Assembly: GCA_963555705.1 (NCBI GenBank)
Contig: OY743171.1
Span: forward strand, 21,017,352-21,081,351
Length of the DNA stretch: 64,000 nucleotides
Source of the DNA: Ligustrum vulgare
Lineage: Eukaryota; Streptophyta; Magnoliopsida; Lamiales; Oleaceae
Direction: 5' to 3'
The translations under genes and the position numbers were made by a program. The notes beneath the pieces are model-generated. The model searched no databases and was not told the origin of the DNA. It saw only the letters and a program-made list of their open reading frames with translations. Positions 34,744 through 44,301 of this stretch are shown here, in pieces (the stretch's first letter is position 1; each line of letters opens with the position of its first letter).

Positions 34744-34923
34744 CTTGCTGTGTTGCTTTCAATTGTCTGAAAATTCATTCAAAACCTGGATAGGAATCAA
34801 TTCACAGCTTTTTTAAAAACAATTCCCAAACAAAGACTAGGAAATAAAATAAAAATAAAAATAAAAACAAAAATAAAGTTCAAACTAAAGTAATAACTAA
34901 TTGATATCGATATTAAATAACAG

Positions 34924-34941
34924 TCCCCGGCAACGGCGCCA
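34924..34941 (-). promoter_or_regulatory. Primer binding site, tRNA-Asp
   Basis: The plus strand reads TCCCCGGCAACGGCGCCA, the 3' end of plant tRNA-Asp, so the element strand (minus) is complementary to it. It lies 6 nt inside the right LTR, which identifies that LTR as the 5' LTR. tRNA-Asp priming is typical of Athila-type gypsy elements. Confidence 0.9.
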
Positions 34942-34947
34942 AAAACT

Positions 34948-36627
34948 TGTTGTGTTTGAATTTGAAATCGCAAGTGTACGATATCGCAATCAAGTAATAA
35001 AGTGGACATTAGAGTCCGGATTATCGTTCCCACGAGGACTGCTATTAATTACCGAAATATTTCAGTTCTTAACTTTATTTGAACAAATGAAAATCGTTTT
35101 AAGAATAAAAATCTAGAATTAAGAAATGGAACTAATGGATTAAAATAATTGTTAAATTGTTTTGTTTTAAAAGATGATTGTAAAGTAGTTGGGATTCACG
35201 ATTTCACCTAGCCAATTAAATCAATTCCAATTCCATTTTCATTTCCTAAATATGCATTCGGTCGAATTCACTAATTTAAATTGAAATTCCTCTCTCGAGT
35301 TTAAATCAACTCTACCTAAATAAGTCAACCATGTATCTCTACAGCGGGTCTGAATATTCCTTATCTAGATGCATTACATTCTAGAATTCACACACGACCG
35401 CAATAATTACAAGAGTATATCTCTATCTCTCGTTCAATTACCGAATTTATTACCTAGATCTATGTTATTAACTCACCTCTCGGATTATGGAAATAACACA
35501 TAAAATCATGAATAAGTGGCCAGTTCATTCACGCATTAAACGTAATAATAAATCAACACATGCATTAAAGCGTTAAAACAAGGAATATGGAATTAAAATA
35601 ATATGACTAGGCTACATCGTTCATCCCAACGTTAAAATTAGCTACACATCATGATTGTAGAACAAAAATAATAAAATATAACGTTCATTGAAAATAACAA
35701 CGAAGAATGGAAAGATTGCACCAATTGTCAATTCTTCAAGTATCTTCAATTCACGCCCCTCTGCGATGCTTGAATCTCCAAGAATTTGAATTAAAATATC
35801 TGTTGTGGCTCATTCTATGGAGAGGCAAAGGTCTGATTTTCGTGCAAAGAGGTTGTATTTATAGTTGGTGAAGAGATCAAGTTGAAGAAGGAAAGAAATT
35901 CATCAAATCCGCGCGCGAGTCTTTTTTGGTATCTGCACAGCGTTCAGTATCTCGACCATATCTTTCTCTTCCCTTATCCGATTAATGTGATTCAAAGTTA
36001 TTTGGAAAGATAACGTAAAGGGATATAATTCTTCATGAAATAGTATTTTCCCAATTCGAACGTTTACTATCCCAAAATTAGGTCTCAGAGTCCGACTAGA
36101 ATTCTGTCCAGAATCTTCTAGGATTGGAATCAATTTTATGGTAATATTCTTATCATATTCCATTATTTTTTGACTTCTACTTGCATCCAATCGACTCCTA
36201 AAAATCCTCAAAGTGTCTTATTATTATCCAAATCAATCATTGGATATTTTCAAGTTGGTCCCTCATGTTTAATTTGCTCTTCAGTCCTTCAACTTCCAAT
36301 TGCAACAATATAGTCCCCATACTTTGGAATCTTCTCAATTCGCTCGTTTTAACTCTCAATTCCTTCAACTAGATCCTCCAACTTATTATTCCTTTACTTC
36401 GGCACATTCCATCTTTCCGGTTGACGTTACAAACTTATCAATTGCTCATTTTAGCTCCAATTAGCATCCAATCGTGTCATTTTTCCATTAATTGCTTCAT
36501 TCTTCTTCAATTGGGACATTTTCTGAAAAGTAAACAAATAAACATAAATTAAATAGTAAATATTCTCAAACGAAAATAATTAATCCTACTTTAGACATAC
36601 AAATAAGTGTATAAAATACACTTATCA
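34948..36627 (-). mobile_element. 5' LTR of the gag-only element
   Basis: Same termini as the left LTR. On the minus strand a TATAAATA box lies at 35863-35856. The conserved upstream block (about 36125-35935) lies just before it, in the U3 position. The 102-codon frame (36211-35903) is preserved with two differences. Confidence 0.9.
35856..35863 (-). promoter_or_regulatory. TATA box of the gag-only element
   Basis: TATAAATA on the element strand within the 5' LTR, followed by ACAACCTC and a leader. Confidence 0.6.
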
Positions 36628-36632
36628 CAATG

Positions 36633-37055
36633 CAACATCGAGGAGGTATGTTCCTAACATTTCTTTGAATGCACGGTTATTGTGTTTTGAATATGTTAGA
36701 GGGTTGTATGATCTTGATGTAGATTTGACAAGTGTGTTGTGAACTTGTGAAAATGTAACATGTGGTAAGGATCCTTGTCATGATGAGTGCTTAATTTGTA
36801 AATACAACTTTTTTGCGTGTGCCCAATTGCATAAGTACCAAATCCTTTTGTGAAAATGTTGCATATGGTACATTTCATGGGCATGTTGAATCCTTATTTT
36901 GTGAAAATATGCTTGACTTGCATATTGGCTCTCTAAAGCAATTGCTAGTTAAGGGAGTCCATGGGAAATATTAATTAGGATGTCTTGATGATAAAAGGAC
37001 TTCGCTTCTAACATTTCTAGATGTTCCCTCATTCCGTGTTGAACATAGTAAAAGC
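36633..37055 (+). other. Gypsy interior with no recognisable domain
   Basis: This continues the outer gypsy element after the nested insertion. It occupies the place of reverse transcriptase/RNase H, but I see no such motifs. Text such as TTGTGAAAATGTTGCATATG recurs, suggesting internal rearrangement. Confidence 0.4.
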
Positions 37056-38060
37056 ATGCATGTTAAATATCCGAATTTGTTAAACATTCATGAATCATGT
37101 TGTGAGCAATATTTTGATGGATTCTATGGGCATGATGATTATTTGTTTTGGAAAGTTGGATTGTTTCCTTGTAAATGTGCCATGCGTGAATTGCTAGTGG
37201 GAGGAGCACATGATGATTGTTTGATGGGGCGATTTAAAATTAATGGGGTTTTAGGGGTATTATGTGATCAATTTTATTGGTCTAATTTGAAGATTGATGT
37301 TGAACATGTTTACACTTGTAGGAAATGCCGAACTTGCAAAATGGCTAGACTCAAGTTTGTGCCTCCAGAATTCCATACATATTTGTCCATCATGAGTAAA
37401 CCTTGGATTACTAATGCTATAAATTTTATATTGGGTTTACTTAGGTCCAAGAAAGGGACTGAAGCTAATTTTGTGAATGTTGGTAGGATTATTAGAATAC
37501 TACATTTTGCTACATTTCATGAATCCAGTGATGCTACCAACGTAACAATTATTCTCTTTAAGGAGGTAGTGCATTTACATGTTATCCATAGGGGAATGTT
37601 GTTGAGTATAATTGCACATTTTATTAATCACATTTTGGGGGATTTGTGGGGGAGGTTTAGACCCAAATTTCCAGTTTTAACCATTCCTTCTTACCAAACC
37701 ACGTTCCAAACCAAGATGGTTAATAAAGTTTTAACACGATTCCTTTGCACTAACCTTATGATTGGCCTAAAGAGTGGAAAGCAAGGTCAATCTTTTGTTG
37801 GATTTGCTTATAATCAAAGTGTTCATTCTACTACTGCATTTTCTCCTTTTGAAATTCTTCATGAATTTAACTCGTTAGCTCTTTTGAACTTGATGTCTTT
37901 GTTTAATGATGAAGAGGTAACTTGGGTGGGAAGAAAAGTGAAGAAGAGGTTAAGTCACCTCATGAGTGGAACAAGTCTCAAAATTGAGAGAGAGGATGAG
38001 CACTACAATTCAAACACCAACAAGGTAGGAGGCGTTTCGTATTTGATCCGGGTGGTTTGA
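37056..38060 (+). pseudogene. Gypsy integrase-like ORF without catalytic residues
   Basis: A 334-codon open frame matches the end of RNase H and the integrase of this gypsy group. It has an HHCC-like zinc region (CAMRELLVGGAHDDCLMGRF, then CRKCRTC), a core domain (PWITNAINFILGLLRSKKGT, FKEVVHLHVIHRGM) and a C-terminal part (FAYNQSVHSTTAFSPFEILH). The three catalytic acids are lost: the SMDF position reads AINF, the SDRD position reads IIAH, and the QTEVVN position reads QTKMVN. It therefore cannot be an active integrase, even though it has no stop. Most likely a relic; a kept non-catalytic role is unproven. Confidence 0.75.
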
Positions 38061-38397
38061 TATAGTTCCTTTCTAGGAAAGAATGAGTTCCCGGTCGAAT
38101 AAAAAAATCCAAATTACTATTCTGCAGTGTTGGCACCTTTCAAACTCTTGGCAACGCCTACAATTCGTTTTTACACGGTAAGTATAAAATTTCAGTTATA
38201 TTTATGGTGTCTGAATTTTCTATTTTTATTGTAGGTGTCGATTCGTGGTCGAATCTCTTTTGAGATGGAAGGGATGATGAGAATATCGGAGGTTCAACTT
38301 CATTGCACGAACCTATGATCCACAATGTTACAAGATCAAAGTTCAAGGAGCCTCAGACAGTGCACTCAAGCAAGATTCTAGGTCGAGTCATTTTAAT

Positions 38398-38408
38398 GAG
38401 GGAGAGGA
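38398..38408 (+). promoter_or_regulatory. Polypurine tract of the outer gypsy element
   Basis: GAGGGAGAGGA lies directly before the 3' LTR start TGATGAGAACC, as required for plus-strand DNA priming. Confidence 0.85.
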
Positions 38409-39200
38409 TGATGAGAACCGAGAAAGTCAAACCTTAATGCGCGAGCCTGTGGGACCCATGACGAGATTCGATACCAAGGAGGTTCAAGATTCGAGGCTAA
38501 ATAATGTGAATAAGTCAAGAAAACAAGCCGAGAATCAAGTTGGAGCCAAAAAGGAGAAGAAATCGGACTCAGCCAATTTCGGTCGACCGAAAATCATACC
38601 GGTCGACCGAAACTCTGCAGAGGATTTTTGAAGGAAGCCTCTGTCACATTCGGCTAAGGGTTGGTCGACCGAAAGTCCCATTTTGATCGACCATGTGATC
38701 GATCGAAATAATTTCGGTCGACTAGTTCGGTCGACCGAAACACTCCGTTTCACAAAAACGGGGTTTTTGTTGCAATTTTCACAAAAACGGGGTTTTGTTG
38801 CAATTTTCAAAATTTGCACCTTTTGCCCAATTTGTACATTATATACTCTTTTCTTTTCATTTGTAAAAAAAACTTGGTTGTTCATATGAAGTGCTCTTGA
38901 GAGTTTGGTCTTGAAAGACCCCTTTGAGGTAAGATAAAAACATCCTTTGTTCTTGTTATCTTCTTGGAATTTAATCAACTTTGCTTGAGTATTGTTATTC
39001 TTGTATTGTTATTTATTTTCCGCCACCTTGAAATTTGTTTAGTTGATACCCATTGAGTTAGGGTTCGTTAATCCTTGAATTTTGGGTTAGATTTAAACTT
39101 GGGTTAAGGTGTTTATCCTTTATTTTACCACTTTAGCTTTCTTGGATTTTGTATTAAATTATTGTGGGAATTTTCGGTCAACACACCGAAGGGGTTCGCA
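38409..39200 (+). mobile_element. 3' LTR of the outer gypsy element
   Basis: Starts TGATGAGAACCGAGAAAG and ends GGGGTTCGCA, 792 bp. It carries the same palindrome cluster (38578-38748). A block of about 28 bp (CACAAAAACGGGGTTTT) is tandemly duplicated near 38752-38808. Its first part encodes EPVGPMTRFDTKEVQ, which resembles the GPMTRS-type C-terminus of the gypsy polyprotein. Confidence 0.9.
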
Positions 39201-40229
39201 TTAGTTCATCTATAAAAGATTATCTTCAAAGTTGAATCTATAGTAAATTTGATCAAAGTTATAGGTGAATATCAATCATTACTTGCATAATTAAAACCAT
39301 TATTATAATTTTATTTTTATTTTTTTTTAAAAATTGTCAGAATTTCCTATATAATATGGACTAAAACCACCAGAAAAGTAACAAGTTCTCTAATACATTT
39401 TTCTATTGTAAAATTCTACAGAAATTTCAGCATAAATTGGACTGGGTCCAGTTGTAGAGAGACATCACAACTAACATAATAATTAAAAATCAAAGCAATA
39501 CCTCAAACAACATCGAACATCACCTAAAATACTCCAATATCAACCCACAACTCCTCAACAGTTATTCATTTTGTATTTGATCGTTGGTCAAGCATTGACT
39601 ACGCCAAATTTACACTCTTTTAGATATTTTCTAATTTTGTGCAATATTGCACAATTTTAATTTGAATTTATACTATTATGTACCAAATTATTGTCACAAT
39701 AGTTTATTGCACATATCCCACTACTGGATATAATAGTGGCAAATATAATTGAGAAAAGCTCTTTGAATTGCAAAAGTACAATTATACATCTATGTGTTAT
39801 ATTCCAATATCTTGAAGAATGTACAAAAAGAATTAACTAGTGCATGTTTGGCTAAGTTCTAAAACATTTTTATAAGTGTATAATTAAATTTTAAACTTAT
39901 AAATTGTTTTGTCGGCTATAGTGAAATACAATTAACTTTATTTTTCATGTAGCTGATGAGTTATTGTCAATTTAATTAAGTATTTTTAAACTTTGAAAAT
40001 GATTATTTACCCACGATGGATAGGTGTTAATGTGTGAATATGATTTTGACGCATGTTCAGTGTTTTAAAATTTCTGAACATGTGTCGTATCATACTCATG
40101 GTGGACACATGATCGAGACTCTTTTAAACATACATGTAAGAGAAAAAACAAGCTATTTTGAAATATGTTTTGAAAATCTAAAATTAGGTTTAACTTATAT
40201 ACTAAAAACATAGCGAAACTCGATAATAG
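39201..40229. other. No gene seen
   Basis: AT-rich intergenic DNA between the gypsy block and the copia element. No ORF, tRNA or clear repeat pair. Confidence 0.5.
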
Positions 40230-40438
40230 TGTTGTAAAACTACCAAAGTATTAGATAGAACAAGACTATCAAAATATTAGAGAGAATATAGAGATAGAGA
40301 GAGAATTTATGTATTCCAATTGTGTGTTAAATGAAGGAGTGAAGCACCCTATTTATAGGGGTAGATAATGGTACAATTGTAATAATATAAACTTTACAAG
40401 GGCATAATGGGTCATTCACACCCAAGATATTTATAACA
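40230..40438 (-). mobile_element. 3' LTR of the copia element
   Basis: On the element strand it begins TGTTATAAATATCTTGGG and ends AGTTTTACAACA. It is identical to the right LTR at every position I compared. Confidence 0.95.
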
Positions 40439-40450
40439 CTCCCCCTTGAA
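40439..40450 (-). promoter_or_regulatory. Polypurine tract of the copia element
   Basis: The minus strand reads TTCAAGGGGGAG next to the 3' LTR. A second GGGGGAGTA tract lies at 40632-40640 just after the pol stop. Confidence 0.8.
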
Positions 40451-40468
40451 TGACCTAATATTCAATGT

Positions 40469-40630
40469 CTGCCTCGTTAAAAACCTTGCTAAGAAAACCC
40501 AGTGGAATAAAACTTAAGCTAAGGAAAAGAGTACAGTCATTGTGGAGTATAAAAATAAATGCTGCCTCATTAAAACCTTGCTAGGAAAACCCAGTGGGAT
40601 AAAACCTAGACGAAGGAAAAAGAGTACAGC
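40469..40630 (-). repeat. Two 69-bp direct repeats downstream of pol
   Basis: Copies at 40469-40537 and 40562-40630 share AAACCTTGCTARGAAAACCC and AAGGAAAA-GAGTACAG. They lie in the 3' untranslated region between pol and the polypurine tract. Confidence 0.85.
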
Positions 40631-40648
40631 TACTCCCCCTGATATTAG

Positions 40649-43600
40649 TCATCGTAAATCGCTGAGCCGACGCATTCCTATCTTATGTATCAATTTCTTG
40701 AGTGTAGATGTAGGTAATGCTTTAGTGAATAAGTCTGCCACATTATCACTTGATCGAATTTGTTGAACATCGATATCACCTGCTTTCTGAAGCTCATGTG
40801 TATAGAAGAATTTTGGAGAAATGTGCTTTGTTCTATCTCCTTTGATATAGCCTCCTTTAAGTTGTGCAATACAAGCTGCATTATCTTCATACAATATCAT
40901 TGGACTATCTTTTGTCGAAGCTAATCCACATGATGATTGGATATGATGAGTCATGTTTCTCAACCATATACATTCTCGACTTGTTTCATGGATTGCAATA
41001 ATTTCTGAATGATTTGAAGATGTTGCTGTCAAAGTTTGCTTCACGGATCTCCACGATATAGCCGTCCCACCACGTGTAAACACATATCCTGTTTGTGATT
41101 TTGCTTGATGTGGATCAGAGAGATAACCTGCATCTGCATATCCCACTAAAGAAGATCCCAAATTGTGAGAATAAAATAATCCCATATCAACAGTACCTTT
41201 TAGGTAACGAAGAATGTGTTTAACACCATTCCAATGCCTTTGAGTTGGTGCAGAACTATATCTTGCGAGTAGATTTACAGAAAAAGCTATATCAGGTCTA
41301 GTGCAATTTGCAAGATATGATAATGCTCCAATTGCACTTAGATATGGTACTTCTGGACCAAGAACATTTTCTCCATCTTCAAGTGGGCGAAATGGATCAT
41401 TTTTTGGATCAAGTGATCGAACGACCATTGGTGATGTCAATGGATGTGCTATATCCATATAAAATCGCTTCAAAACCTTTTCTGTATATGAAGATTGATG
41501 AACAAATAGTCCTTCTGAAAAATGTTCAATTTGCAACCCAAGGCAAAATTTTGTTTTTCCCAAATCTTTCATCTCAAATTCATTTTTCAAGTAATCAGCA
41601 GTTTTGTTGAGCTCTTCTGGAGTTCCAATAAGATTTAAATCATCAACATAAACTGCCACTATTGCAAATCCAATATTTGTTTTCTTTATGAAAACACATG
41701 GGCATATATCATCATTTTTGTAACCCTCATTCAACAAGTATTCGCTGAGGCGATTATACCACATACGTCCAGATTGTTTCAATCCATATAATGATCTTTG
41801 CAATTTGATTGAAAACATACTCTTCGGGTATGTATCATTTATTTCTGGCACTTTAAGTCCTTCAGGGACTTTCATATATATGTCACTATCAAGTGAGCCA
41901 TATAAATATGCAGTTACTACATCCATAAGGCGCATATCGAGCCTTTCTGACACAGCCAAACTAATTAAAAATCTGAATGTGATGGCGTCCATGACGGGAG
42001 AATATGTTTCCTCATAATCAATTCCAGGTCTTTGTGAGAAACCTTGAGCTACAAGCCGGGCTTTGTACCTTGTAACTTCATTATTTTCATTTCTTTTCCT
42101 TACAAAGACCCATTTGTATCCTACAGGGATTATATTTTCAGGTGTTCGAACTACTGGTCCGAACACCTTTCGTTTTTCTAAGGAATTCAACTCCGTCTGC
42201 ATGGCTTCCTTCCATTTTGGCCAATCCTCTCTCTGTTGGCATTCTTTAACAGACAGTGGCTCAGGATCATTATTCTGAATTATTTCAAGAGCCATTTGGA
42301 AGGCAAAAATATCATCTATAACAACATTCTCCCTTTCCCATAATTTATGAGATAACAAATAATTTATTGAAATCTCATTATTCTCGGACATCTGTGATTC
42401 TGCAGGAATCACGTCATCACTATTAGATTGTTTCATTGAAATCTGTGGTTCTGCGGGAACCATGTCACCACTATTAGATTGATCAATCTTTTCTATTATT
42501 ACTCGTCCAGGAGTCTTTGGTTGGTTTAATTTCCTCTTACGAGGTATGATGTCTTTTGAACCAACTGGTCGACCACGCTTCTGGCGTTTTTGAGGTTCAC
42601 TTGCTATAGCAGTTTGTCCTACAGGGACATCAATCTTTGCCGGAGTGTTTTCTGCTGGTATATATGACTTTGTCACTTTTCGTGTGTCAACAAATTCATC
42701 AGGTAATTGGTTTGCAATTCTTTGCAAATGAATAATTTTCTCAACCTCTTGCTCACATTGATTACTTCGGGGATCAAAGTGAGATAGAGTTGTTTCATTC
42801 CAAGAAATTTTATCTTGATTTTCAGGATGCAACTTTACTCCTCCTAAAGTTGGAAAGTTCATTTCATCGAAATGACAATCTGCAAAACGTGCAGTAAACA
42901 AATCACCCGTTAAGGGTTCAAGGTACCTAATGATGGAAGGTGAATCAAAACCAACATAAATCCCAAGTCTACGTTGGGGACCCATTTTGGTACGTTGTGG
43001 GGGAGAGATTGGTACATGGACAGTACAACCAAAAACCCTTAGGTGAGAAATATTAGGTTCATGACCAGATGCAAGTTGCAGAGGTGAGTATTGATAATAA
43101 GCAGTTGGTCTTATGCGAATCAATGATGCAGCATGTAATATGGCATGACCCCAAACAGAAGCTGGGAGTTTTGTTTTCATGAGTAGTGGTCTAGCAATTA
43201 ATTGTAGACGTTTAATAAATGACTCCGCTAACCCATTTTGTGTATGGACATGAGAAACTGAATGTTCTATTGCAATCCCAATGGACATGCAATACTCATT
43301 GAATCTCTGTGATCTAAACTCACCAGCGTTATCAAGACGAATTGTCTTGATTGAGTAATCAGGAAATTGAGCTCGTAATTTTATTATTTGAGCAAGTAGC
43401 CTAGAAAATGCTACATTTCTTGTGGACAGTAAACAGACATGCGACCATCTAGTAGAAGAATCAACTAGTACCATAAAATAACGAAATGGTCCACATGGTG
43501 GGTGTATCGGCCCACATATATCTCCATGAATCCTTTCTAAGAAAGTTGGAGATTCAACATTTACCTTTGTAGTGGAAGGTCTAATGACCAATTTCCCTTG

Positions 43601-44170
43601 CGAGCAAGCAACACATGAATAATCATTAGGTGAAAGAATCTTCTGGTTCTTTAAAGGATGTCCATGTGAGTTGCTAATTATTCGACGCATCATTATAGCT
43701 CCTGGATGTCCAAGTCGATCATGCCAAAGTCTAAAACTTTTTAAGTCTACGAACTTCGGGTTCGTGACGTTGTTTGATTCGACTTCTTTTATGGATGTAT
43801 AATACATTCCAGAAGGAAGTGCCGGAAGTTTTTCTTTTATCTGCTTCTGGCCAGATACAAAAGAAGTAATGCAAAGATATTCAATATTGTTTTCTTGCAT
43901 TGTTTCAATGTGATATCCATTGCAGCGGATATCCTTAAAACTGAGCAAATTTCTTCTGGATTTGCTTGAGTATAGTGCATCGTTAATACATAGTTGTGTA
44001 TTATTTGATAAAATAATATAGGCTTTACCGGAGCCTTCAACGATCTTCGATGTGCCGCATATTGTATTAACATTATTTTCCGCTAATGTTAAGTTCAGAA
44101 AATACTTTTTCTTCCGGAGAATAGTATGTGTTGTTGCACTATCAACAAGACATGTATCTTGGCAATTCAT
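40649..44170 (-). CDS. Copia Pol polyprotein (protease, integrase, RT, RNase H)
   Basis: This 1173-aa ORF has the copia domain order. Protease: DSA at 10-12 in CLVDSATTHTIL. Integrase zinc domain: H150, H155, C186, C189. Integrase core: D217, D280, E316, with the correct 35-residue D-E spacing. An AT-hook-like KRGRPVGSK lies at 531-539. Reverse transcriptase: LMDVVTAYLYG around 749-759 and YVDD at 841-844. RNase H: GYADAGYLSD, SSNHSEIIA, YEDNAACIAQ. The protein ends MRRLSDLR. A stop codon (TAG) lies directly before the ATG, and gag is in another frame 131 nt upstream, so expression needs a separate mRNA, reinitiation or splicing. Enzymes for reverse transcription and integration in the virus-like particle and nucleus. 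Confidence 0.95.
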   Translation of the reverse strand: MNCQDTCLVDSATTHTILRKKKYFLNLTLAENNVNTICGTSKIVEGSGKAYIILSNNTQLCINDALYSSKSRRNLLSFKDIRCNGYHIETMQENNIEYLCITSFVSGQKQIKEKLPALPSGMYYTSIKEVESNNVTNPKFVDLKSFRLWHDRLGHPGAIMMRRIISNSHGHPLKNQKILSPNDYSCVACSQGKLVIRPSTTKVNVESPTFLERIHGDICGPIHPPCGPFRYFMVLVDSSTRWSHVCLLSTRNVAFSRLLAQIIKLRAQFPDYSIKTIRLDNAGEFRSQRFNEYCMSIGIAIEHSVSHVHTQNGLAESFIKRLQLIARPLLMKTKLPASVWGHAILHAASLIRIRPTAYYQYSPLQLASGHEPNISHLRVFGCTVHVPISPPQRTKMGPQRRLGIYVGFDSPSIIRYLEPLTGDLFTARFADCHFDEMNFPTLGGVKLHPENQDKISWNETTLSHFDPRSNQCEQEVEKIIHLQRIANQLPDEFVDTRKVTKSYIPAENTPAKIDVPVGQTAIASEPQKRQKRGRPVGSKDIIPRKRKLNQPKTPGRVIIEKIDQSNSGDMVPAEPQISMKQSNSDDVIPAESQMSENNEISINYLLSHKLWERENVVIDDIFAFQMALEIIQNNDPEPLSVKECQQREDWPKWKEAMQTELNSLEKRKVFGPVVRTPENIIPVGYKWVFVRKRNENNEVTRYKARLVAQGFSQRPGIDYEETYSPVMDAITFRFLISLAVSERLDMRLMDVVTAYLYGSLDSDIYMKVPEGLKVPEINDTYPKSMFSIKLQRSLYGLKQSGRMWYNRLSEYLLNEGYKNDDICPCVFIKKTNIGFAIVAVYVDDLNLIGTPEELNKTADYLKNEFEMKDLGKTKFCLGLQIEHFSEGLFVHQSSYTEKVLKRFYMDIAHPLTSPMVVRSLDPKNDPFRPLEDGENVLGPEVPYLSAIGALSYLANCTRPDIAFSVNLLARYSSAPTQRHWNGVKHILRYLKGTVDMGLFYSHNLGSSLVGYADAGYLSDPHQAKSQTGYVFTRGGTAISWRSVKQTLTATSSNHSEIIAIHETSRECIWLRNMTHHIQSSCGLASTKDSPMILYEDNAACIAQLKGGYIKGDRTKHISPKFFYTHELQKAGDIDVQQIRSSDNVADLFTKALPTSTLKKLIHKIGMRRLSDLR

Positions 44171-44301
44171 CTAAAATATAATCAAATAGATATTTTAGAA
44201 AAGTGAATTTATGATAAAAAGAAGTTAAACATAATTTAACATCAAACGGACAATACATATTAAGATTTCAAAATAACATCGTGACTTTCTGATAAAGCAA
44301 A
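44171..44301 (-). promoter_or_regulatory. Gag-pol spacer with acceptor-like sequence
   Basis: The 131-nt interval between the gag stop and the pol ATG is T-rich on the element strand. It ends TTGATTATATTTTAG directly before ATG, which looks like a plant 3' splice site. No donor that would join gag and pol in frame is convincing, so an intron serving to express pol is only a possibility. Confidence 0.35.

Larger units (their letters stand above)
29243..36627 (-). mobile_element. Complete gag-only LTR retrotransposon, young
   Basis: Two 1,680-bp LTRs (29243-30922, 34948-36627) differ at about 15 positions by eye (under 1%). A perfect target duplication CAATG (29238-29242, 36628-36632) flanks the element. 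It lies on the minus strand: the primer site adjoins the right LTR and the polypurine tract adjoins the left LTR. The only substantial ORF is a 260-aa zinc-knuckle protein. About 3 kb of internal DNA is non-coding, and no protease, reverse transcriptase, RNase H or integrase is seen. It therefore depends on enzymes from another element, probably a tRNA-Asp-primed gypsy (Athila-like) partner. Confidence 0.92.
23452..39200 (+). mobile_element. Ty3/gypsy retrotransposon, degenerate, with two nested insertions
   Basis: LTRs at 23452-24222 and 38409-39200 bound a plus-strand element. An initiator-Met primer site follows the 5' LTR and a polypurine tract precedes the 3' LTR. Gag, a protease-like segment, a charged linker and an integrase-like ORF remain. 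Reverse transcriptase and RNase H are absent, so it could not move by itself. A solo LTR (25429-28147) and a complete gag-only element (29243-36627) interrupt it. Without them it is about 5.6 kb. AGTTCA occurs at 23446-23451 and 39203-39208; this is probably the target duplication, offset by 2 nt at the right. Confidence 0.85.
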
